NCBI GenBank assembly: GCA_022798855.1
Contig: JAAWNI010000073.1
Span: 1-9,762, forward strand
DNA length: 9,762 bases
Source of the DNA: Lawsonibacter sp.
GTDB lineage: Bacteria > Bacillota > Clostridia > Oscillospirales > Oscillospiraceae
Direction: 5' to 3'
Shown one piece after another: positions 5,334 through 9,762 of the stretch (position 1 is its first letter; every line of letters starts with the position of its first letter). The position numbers were made by a program, and so were the translations under genes. A model generated the notes under the pieces. It saw only the letters and a program-made list of their open reading frames with translations, was not told where the DNA came from and searched no databases.

Positions 5334-5337
5334 CCAG

Positions 5338-6456
5338 CTACCCCAGCTTCCCGGTCGCCTGCTTCAGCATATTCTCCGCCAAAATGGCGTAGCCCCGTGT
5401 GGGGTCGTTCACCAGCACGTGGGTCACAGCGCCCACCAGCCGGCCGTTTTGCAGAATGGGGGAGCCGGACATGCCCTGGACGATTCCGCCTGTAGCCTCC
5501 AGGAGGGCTGGGTCGTCGACCTCGATCATCATGCTTCGGGTGCCGTCCCCCTCCGGGTACAGGTGCGTGATGTTGATGTGAAACTCCTCCACCTCGTCCC
5601 CCCGGATGTTGGACAGAATGGTGGCCGGGCCGGTTTCCACTTCATCCCGGGCGGCCACCTCCACCGGTTCCACTCCGCCGCCCACCGTCTCCCGGGGCAT
5701 CTGGCCGAAAATGCCCAGATTGGTGTTGGCGTAAAGGGTCCCCAGGTCCCGGGTCAGGTCAAACTGGCCGTGGAGCTCTCCCGGCTGGCCGCTGGCCCCC
5801 TTTTTCACCTGGTCCACAGTGGCGGGCATGATGCTGCCCGACTCCAGGGGCATGAGCATGGCGGTATCCACGTCGTTGATCCCGTGGCCCAGCGCCCCGA
5901 ACACGCCGCTGGAGGGGTCATAGAAGGTCATGGTGCCGATGCCCGCCATGGAGTCCCGGAGCCACACCCCCAGCTGATAGACGCCCTGGCTGTTTTCCAC
6001 CGCCGCCACCGTCAGCTGGAGCTGCCGCTGGCCCCGCACCGCCTGGATGGTGAGGGGCTCCCCCTCCTGCTGGGCCACCAGGGCCTGTACCTCCTCGATG
6101 GTGTCCACCTCTCCGCCGTTGATGTGGGTGATGACGTCCCCGGCTTTCAGGCCGCAGTCCCGGCCGGGGTAGGAGGACCCCGCCTCCGTCTCCACAGGGG
6201 AGAGGCCCACCACCAGCACGCCGTCAGAAAACAGCTTGATTCCCACCGCCTTGCCCAGGGGGATGACCTTGCGGCTGACGGCCGCCTCCACGGCCTGGGC
6301 CGGCGCCTGCCGGGGGGCGTCCAGCACAGCCGGAGCCAGCGCCGCTCTGGCCCGGCCCCCCGCCAGCGCCAGGGACAGGATTAGGCCGAGCGCCGCCGCC
6401 CCGGCGGCCAGCCCGAACACCCCCGGACCTTGTTTCTGTTTTGGTTCTTGTTCCAT
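5338..6456 (-). CDS. spoIVB: SpoIVB sporulation signalling peptidase (S55 family)
   Basis: SpoIVB is a serine protease made in the forespore and secreted to the space between the two membranes, where it triggers activation of pro-sigma-K in the mother cell. The 372-residue chain has a membrane anchor (about 12-33), a PDZ domain (about 67-150, with the GLKAGDVITHINGGEV motif) and the S55 protease domain. The catalytic candidates are H191 in GALGHGI, D315 in VDDPALL and S330 in GIVQGMSGSP; the Asp-to-Ser spacing of 15 matches B. subtilis (363 and 378). All catalytic residues are present, so it should be active. The start ATG has GGGGGTGG just upstream. In many spore-formers spo0A follows spoIVB directly; here a convergent operon does. 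No clear forespore (sigma-G) promoter was found. The short foldback repeat lies 40 nt upstream of the start. Confidence 0.95.
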   Translation of the reverse strand: MEQEPKQKQGPGVFGLAAGAAALGLILSLALAGGRARAALAPAVLDAPRQAPAQAVEAAVSRKVIPLGKAVGIKLFSDGVLVVGLSPVETEAGSSYPGRDCGLKAGDVITHINGGEVDTIEEVQALVAQQEGEPLTIQAVRGQRQLQLTVAAVENSQGVYQLGVWLRDSMAGIGTMTFYDPSSGVFGALGHGINDVDTAMLMPLESGSIMPATVDQVKKGASGQPGELHGQFDLTRDLGTLYANTNLGIFGQMPRETVGGGVEPVEVAARDEVETGPATILSNIRGDEVEEFHINITHLYPEGDGTRSMMIEVDDPALLEATGGIVQGMSGSPILQNGRLVGAVTHVLVNDPTRGYAILAENMLKQATGKLG

Positions 6457-6496
6457 AATTCCACCCCCTTGCCATGATAAAAAGAGCGGACGGGTT

Positions 6497-6563
6497 TAGG
6501 GCTTGCTTGAAACATGTCAATACGCTACCATCGCGCGTATTTCCATGTTTCAAACGGCGTCTA
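6497..6563. repeat. 67-nt palindromic element, short copy of the foldback repeat
   Basis: Read on the minus strand, it begins TAGACGCCGTTTGAAACATG and ends CATGTTTCAAGCAAGCCCTA. These are the same end sequences as the element at 4062-4227, with the whole interior missing. The arms pair as TTGAAACATG with CATGTTTCAA plus AATACGC with GCGTATT across a short loop. Compared with the long copy, one A in the left arm is C here and the paired T in the right arm is G, so the stem is kept. TA flanks both ends. It lies in the upstream region of spoIVB. Confidence 0.75.
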
Positions 6564-6776
6564 AGGCCGCCCGCCTTTTCATTATGGCCGGAGCCGCCGG
6601 GATTCAACCATGGGGAGGAATCCCACTCTTTCCAGCGCTGGCGCCGCCGGCGCTGGGGGCGTGGAGGTGGAAAGCTTTTTCTGTAAAGAAAAGGTGTTTT
6701 TGAATGATTTTTCTATGGTTCGCCCCCTTGCGCCGGGCAAAACTACTTTAAAATTTAAACCGCATAAAACAGTCCT
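6564..6776. other. Non-coding stretch with hairpins
   Basis: No frame here has a convincing ribosome binding site or recognisable product. It contains GGGATTC/GAATCCC (6599-6605 with 6618-6624) and a larger fold in which CTTTCCA (6628-6634) pairs with TGGAAAG (6668-6674). That fold encloses a CCAGCGC/GCGCTGG inner pair and is followed on the plus strand by CTTTTT (6675-6680), like an intrinsic terminator. No plus-strand gene ends just before it. From about 6680 to 6776 the sequence turns AT-rich and lies downstream of the 59-residue gene on the minus strand. Confidence 0.5.
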
Positions 6777-6956
6777 TCAATTGCTGTCAAGCCTTTCGGC
6801 CAGCATTTTCAGCTCCCCCAGGGTGGACACCGTGATATTGCTCTCCAGCAGGCGCAGCTGGGCTTTCGCGGGCATCTGATCCCAGTAGGACAACAGGGCG
6901 GCGTTGTGGCCCACCACGTCCTGAGGCAGGCGGTAATACTGCTCATATTGCTCCAT
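6777..6956 (-). CDS. Small hypothetical protein, 59 residues
   Basis: Unrecognised family. The product starts MEQYEQYYRLPQDVV and ends LKMLAERLDSN. It is soluble, with no signal peptide or membrane segment, and looks mostly helical with two amphipathic stretches (about 14-37 and 43-57). GGAGGG lies 5 nt before the ATG, the best ribosome binding site in this frame. The frame stays open upstream to beyond 9700, but only because it runs antisense to a GC-rich gene; the part upstream of this ATG should not be taken as coding. The gene is divergent from the Rrf2 operon, with 165 nt between them. No convincing promoter was found on its side. Confidence 0.65.
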   Translation of the reverse strand: MEQYEQYYRLPQDVVGHNAALLSYWDQMPAKAQLRLLESNITVSTLGELKMLAERLDSN

Positions 6957-7059
6957 AAGGACCCTCCTCTCCAGGCGAAGTTTGCCCGAAACGTGGGCTT
7001 TCATGCGCGGGCGGCGGTTCGTCGATATTGCCAAAAAATTTTTCTGCGCAAAAGAGTAA

Positions 7060-7087
7060 TTGACATTTTGCTCAACAGTGTTATAAT
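7060..7087 (+). promoter_or_regulatory. Strong promoter of the Rrf2 operon, with possible operator
   Basis: A perfect -35 TTGACA (7060-7065) and perfect -10 TATAAT (7082-7087) are separated by 16 bases. An inverted repeat TTGA-N8-TCAA (7060-7075) overlaps the -35. Since Rrf2 regulators often repress their own operon, this is a candidate operator, but the repeat is short and unproven. Confidence 0.8.
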
Positions 7088-7121
7088 GGACTAAAAAGGT
7101 ACATTTTGGAGGTGTGCACCT

Positions 7122-7523
7122 GTGCTGATGACCCGTGAGATGGACTATGCCCTGCGGGTCCTGCGGGCCCTGTATCAGGAAGGACAGCAGTCCGCCGCCG
7201 CCGTCGCGCGGCGGGAGAACATGACCAAGGCCGTCACGCTGAAAATGCTCAAGCGGCTCCACGGGGCCGGGCTGGTATCCAGCCAGCGGGGGTCCAACGG
7301 CGGGTACGCCCTGAGCCGGCCCTGCGAGGAGCTGTATCTGAGCGATTTGATTTTGGCGCTGGGGGCCCCGCTCCTCATCAACCGCTGCCAAAATCCGGAC
7401 TACCGCTGTGAAAACCGCCCCGAGGGGGGCTGCGGGCTGTGCCGGGAGCTGTCCCGCATCCAGGAGGTGCTGGACGGGGAGTTTCGAAAAACGCCATTGA
7501 GCGCTATTTTCCAGGAAACATAA
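7122..7523 (+). CDS. Rrf2-family transcriptional regulator, probable Fe-S sensor
   Basis: A 133-residue Rrf2/IscR-type DNA-binding protein. The N-terminal winged helix shows the family start TREMDYALRVLRAL, the recognition region MTKAVTLKMLKRLHGAGLV (34-52) and the wing RGSNGGYALSRP (56-67). Cysteines C89, C96, C104 and C107 form a cluster like the three that bind a 2Fe-2S centre in IscR (spacings 6 and 5), so redox, iron or NO sensing is plausible but inferred. The GTG start at 7122 has GGAGG 9 nt upstream and gives the family's usual N-terminus; the in-frame ATG at 7128 is too far from it. It shares an operon with the dehydrogenase fusion 21 nt downstream, which is its most likely target. 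Confidence 0.9.
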   Translation: MLMTREMDYALRVLRALYQEGQQSAAAVARRENMTKAVTLKMLKRLHGAGLVSSQRGSNGGYALSRPCEELYLSDLILALGAPLLINRCQNPDYRCENRPEGGCGLCRELSRIQEVLDGEFRKTPLSAIFQET

Positions 7524-7544
7524 CATAAAGGAGGAAATATCAGT

Positions 7545-9458
7545 ATGCTGTATCAAACCACACAGGAGCATGAGGAACTGCGGGCCAAGGTAAGGGAATT
7601 TGCCGAGGCCGAGGTGAAGCCCATCGCCTTCATGCTGGACAAAAACAACCAGTTCCCCGCCGAGCAGGTGAAGAAGATGGGGGAGCTGGGCCTGATGGGC
7701 CTGCCCTATGAGAAGGAGTATGGCGGGGCGGGGTCCGACGCCCTGAGCTACGCCATCGCCGTGGAGGAGCTGGCCCGGGTGGACGGCGGCGTGGGGGTGA
7801 TCCTCTCCGCCCACACCTCTCTGGGCACCTACCCCATCTACGCCTTCGGCACCGAGGAGCAGAAGAAAAAGTACCTGCCCGACCTGTGCTCCGGCAAAAA
7901 GATCGGGGCCTTCGGCCTGACCGAGCCCAACGCCGGCTCCGACGCCGGCGGCACCGAGACTACCGCCGAGGACATGGGTGGCTGCTACCTCCTCAACGGC
8001 GAGAAAATCTTCATCACCAACGGCGGCGAAGCCAGCACCTATGTGGTGTTCGCCGTCACCACCCCCGGCATCGGCACCCGGGGCATCTCCGCCTTTATTG
8101 TGGAAAAGGGCTGGGAGGGCTTCACCTTTGAGGAGCACTATGACAAAATGGGCATCCGCTCCTCCGCCACCTGCCAGCTGAACTTCAACAACGTGAAGGT
8201 CCCCAAGGAGAACCTGCTGGGCAAGGAGGGCCAGGGCTTTAAGATCGCCATGGCCACCCTGGACGGCGGACGCATCGGCATCGCCGCCCAGGCCCTGGGC
8301 ATCGCCCAGGGGGCCTACGAGGCCGCCGTGGAGTACTCCAAGGAGCGGGTCCAGTTCGGCAAGCCCATCTGCCAGCAGCAGAACATCGCCTTTAAGATCG
8401 CCGACATGGCCACCAAGCTGCGCTGCGCCCGGTTCCTGGTCTACTCCGCCGCCGAGCTGAAGCAGGCCCACGCCCCCTACGGCATGGAGTCCGCCATGGC
8501 CAAGCAGTACGCCTCCGACATCGCCCTGGAGGTCACCAACGACGCCCTGCAAATCTTCGGCGGCTCCGGCTACTTGAAGGGTATGGAGGTGGAGCGGTTC
8601 TATCGGGATGCCAAGATCACCACCATCTATGAGGGCACCAACGAGATCCAGCGGGTGGTCATCGCCTCCCACATCCTGGGCAAGGCGGCCAAGGAAGCCC
8701 CCGCCGCGGCGGTGGCTGGACCCCGGGGCCCCGAGACAGGGGCGCGGAAGCGGCTTATCCTCAAGGACGGCACCGCCCAGGAGAAGGTGGAGGCCCTTGT
8801 TGCCAACCTGAAAAAGGACGGCCATGACTTCACCGTGGGCATCCCTATTGACACCCCCATTACCCAGGCCGAGCGGGTCGTCTCCGCCGGGCAGGGCATC
8901 GGGGAGAAGAAGAACATGAAGCTCATCGAAGCCCTGGCCAAAGCCGCCGGCGCGGCTGTGGGCTCCAGCCGCCCCGTGGCTGAGACGCTGAAATATGTAC
9001 CCATCAACCGCTATGTGGGCATGTCCGGCCAGAAATTCAAGGGCAACCTGTACATCGCCTGCGGCATCTCCGGGGCCATCCAGCACCTGAAAGGCATCAA
9101 GGACGCGTCCTGCATCGTGGCCATCAACACCAACCCAAATGCCAAGATTTTTAAGAACTGCGACTATGGCATCGTGGGCGACGTGCTGGAGATCCTCCCC
9201 CTGCTCACCAAGGCGCTGGACACCGGCGAGAAGCTCCCCGCCCCGCCCATGGCCAAGATGAAGCGCATGGCCCCCAAGAAGGTCTACCAGCCCCGGAAGC
9301 TGTACGTCTGCAACGGCTGCGGCCACGAGTACGACCCCATGCAGGGCGACCCCGAAAACGAGGTCAAACCCGGCACCGCCTTCAAGGACCTGCCCGAGGG
9401 CTGGACCTGCCCCCACTGCGGCGAGGCGGCGGACAGCTTTATCGAGATCGAGGCGTAA
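7545..9458 (+). CDS. Fusion: acyl-CoA dehydrogenase, ETF-alpha FAD domain, rubredoxin
   Basis: A 637-residue, three-part cytosolic redox enzyme. Residues 1-380 are a complete acyl-CoA dehydrogenase: the FGLTEPNAGSDAGG and ITNGGEAS flavin motifs, the C-terminal helical domain, and IYEGTNEIQR with likely catalytic base E363. A flexible Ala/Pro/Gly linker (about 381-402) leads to the C-terminal FAD-binding domain of ETF-alpha (about 405-565; RVVSAGQGIG, SSRPVAETL, MSGQKFKGNLYIACGISGA, NCDYGIVGD). This lacks the ETF-alpha N-terminal domain, and no ETF-beta gene is adjacent. The end (585-632) is a rubredoxin with C589-x2-C592 and C622-x2-C625. Electrons could pass from substrate flavin to ETF flavin to the rubredoxin iron, or the reverse. 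The substrate is unknown. AAAGGAGG precedes the ATG. It is the second gene of an operon with the Rrf2 regulator. Confidence 0.93.
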   Translation: MLYQTTQEHEELRAKVREFAEAEVKPIAFMLDKNNQFPAEQVKKMGELGLMGLPYEKEYGGAGSDALSYAIAVEELARVDGGVGVILSAHTSLGTYPIYAFGTEEQKKKYLPDLCSGKKIGAFGLTEPNAGSDAGGTETTAEDMGGCYLLNGEKIFITNGGEASTYVVFAVTTPGIGTRGISAFIVEKGWEGFTFEEHYDKMGIRSSATCQLNFNNVKVPKENLLGKEGQGFKIAMATLDGGRIGIAAQALGIAQGAYEAAVEYSKERVQFGKPICQQQNIAFKIADMATKLRCARFLVYSAAELKQAHAPYGMESAMAKQYASDIALEVTNDALQIFGGSGYLKGMEVERFYRDAKITTIYEGTNEIQRVVIASHILGKAAKEAPAAAVAGPRGPETGARKRLILKDGTAQEKVEALVANLKKDGHDFTVGIPIDTPITQAERVVSAGQGIGEKKNMKLIEALAKAAGAAVGSSRPVAETLKYVPINRYVGMSGQKFKGNLYIACGISGAIQHLKGIKDASCIVAINTNPNAKIFKNCDYGIVGDVLEILPLLTKALDTGEKLPAPPMAKMKRMAPKKVYQPRKLYVCNGCGHEYDPMQGDPENEVKPGTAFKDLPEGWTCPHCGEAADSFIEIEA

Positions 9459-9467
9459 AAAAGAAGT

Positions 9468-9762
9468 ATGGTCACAAAAGAACAGATCATGTCGGTTCTG
9501 GAGTCCACAAAGCTCCCCTGCGTCCACATTACCCCGGAGCCTGACGAAACACCCGGCCCCACGGACAGCAAATTCGGCGGGGACTACTATCTCCCCGCCG
9601 GCGCCGAGGCTTCTGAGATGGAATTTCTGGGTCAAATCAATTTTGCGCAAATTCCCCGTTTGGAGGGCTTTCCGGACAAGGGGCTGCTGCAATTCTTTCT
9701 CCGCACCGGCAGCGACGAATTTGAGGGCTTTATTGAGGACGACTCTGCATGGCACTCAAATG
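9468..9762 (+). CDS. YwqG-like / DUF1963 protein, 3' truncated by the window
   Basis: The frame is open from ATG 9468 to the window edge (98 codons). The stretch FGGDYYLPAGAEA followed by MEFLGQINFAQIPRLEGFPDKGLLQFF matches the DUF1963/YwqG pattern: a GG-x-P/Y-LP segment, then QINF...P.KG.LQFF. This family has no firmly known role. It starts 9 nt after the dehydrogenase stop, so read-through transcription is likely, but its ribosome binding site (AAGAAG) is weak. Its codon use includes more A/T-ending codons (GAA, TTT, CAA) than the very GC-rich gene before it, which hints at a different history. Confidence 0.75.
   Translation, partial: MVTKEQIMSVLESTKLPCVHITPEPDETPGPTDSKFGGDYYLPAGAEASEMEFLGQINFAQIPRLEGFPDKGLLQFFLRTGSDEFEGFIEDDSAWHSN

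Noticed and set aside
6777..9755. Very long open frame on the minus strand (992 codons)
   Set aside because: Most of it runs antisense to the clear Rrf2 and dehydrogenase genes and arises from their GC-rich third positions. Its product is low-complexity Gly/Val/Leu/His-rich without any family. Only its last 59 codons, after a good ribosome binding site, look real.

Overview
The window looks like a chromosomal segment of a GC-rich, anaerobic, endospore-forming Firmicute, most likely in the Oscillospiraceae (Clostridium cluster IV) type of gut bacteria. The reasons are the spoIVB sporulation protease, strong AGGAGG-type ribosome binding sites, high GC with TTGACA/TATAAT promoters, an acyl-CoA dehydrogenase joined to electron-transfer domains including rubredoxin, and palindromic intergenic repeats. 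This placement is inference; no marker gene for species assignment is present.

Layout. Positions 1-94 hold the end of a tRNA cluster on the minus strand (the 5' part of a probable tRNA-Arg and a complete tRNA-Gly(TCC)) with its promoter at 127-155. Next, on the minus strand, comes a single pyrB with an unusual cysteine-rich tail like the zinc end of PyrI (255-1316). A hairpin-rich intergenic stretch (about 1395-1620) separates it from a plus-strand secreted protein with four 36-residue Cys/His repeats (1741-2337). That gene ends in a terminator whose 3' arm is also the ribosome binding site of the next gene, a PF06541-type membrane protein (2397-2915). A 56-residue membrane protein (3059-3229) and a NodB polysaccharide deacetylase (3315-4034) lie on the minus strand. 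A 166-nt foldback repeat lies just upstream of the deacetylase.

The plus strand then carries a two-gene operon: an FlK-like hotdog thioesterase (4412-4804) and a YbaK/ProX-type aminoacyl-tRNA deacylase (4808-5287). It ends in a strong terminator shared with the convergent spoIVB (5338-6456, minus). Upstream of spoIVB is a 67-nt short copy of the same foldback repeat, in the opposite orientation, then a non-coding stretch and a 59-residue orphan gene (6777-6956, minus). Divergent from it, a strong promoter drives an Rrf2 regulator with IscR-like cysteines (7122-7523) and a 637-residue fusion of acyl-CoA dehydrogenase, ETF-alpha FAD domain and rubredoxin (7545-9458). A YwqG/DUF1963 gene (9468 onward) runs off the window.

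Most interesting: the Rrf2 plus acyl-CoA dehydrogenase/ETF/rubredoxin unit, which reads as a one-chain electron wire under a redox- or iron-sensing regulator; the Cys/His repeat protein; the PyrB with a PyrI-like zinc tail but no allosteric domain; and the foldback repeat family, whose two copies show paired base changes that preserve the stem.
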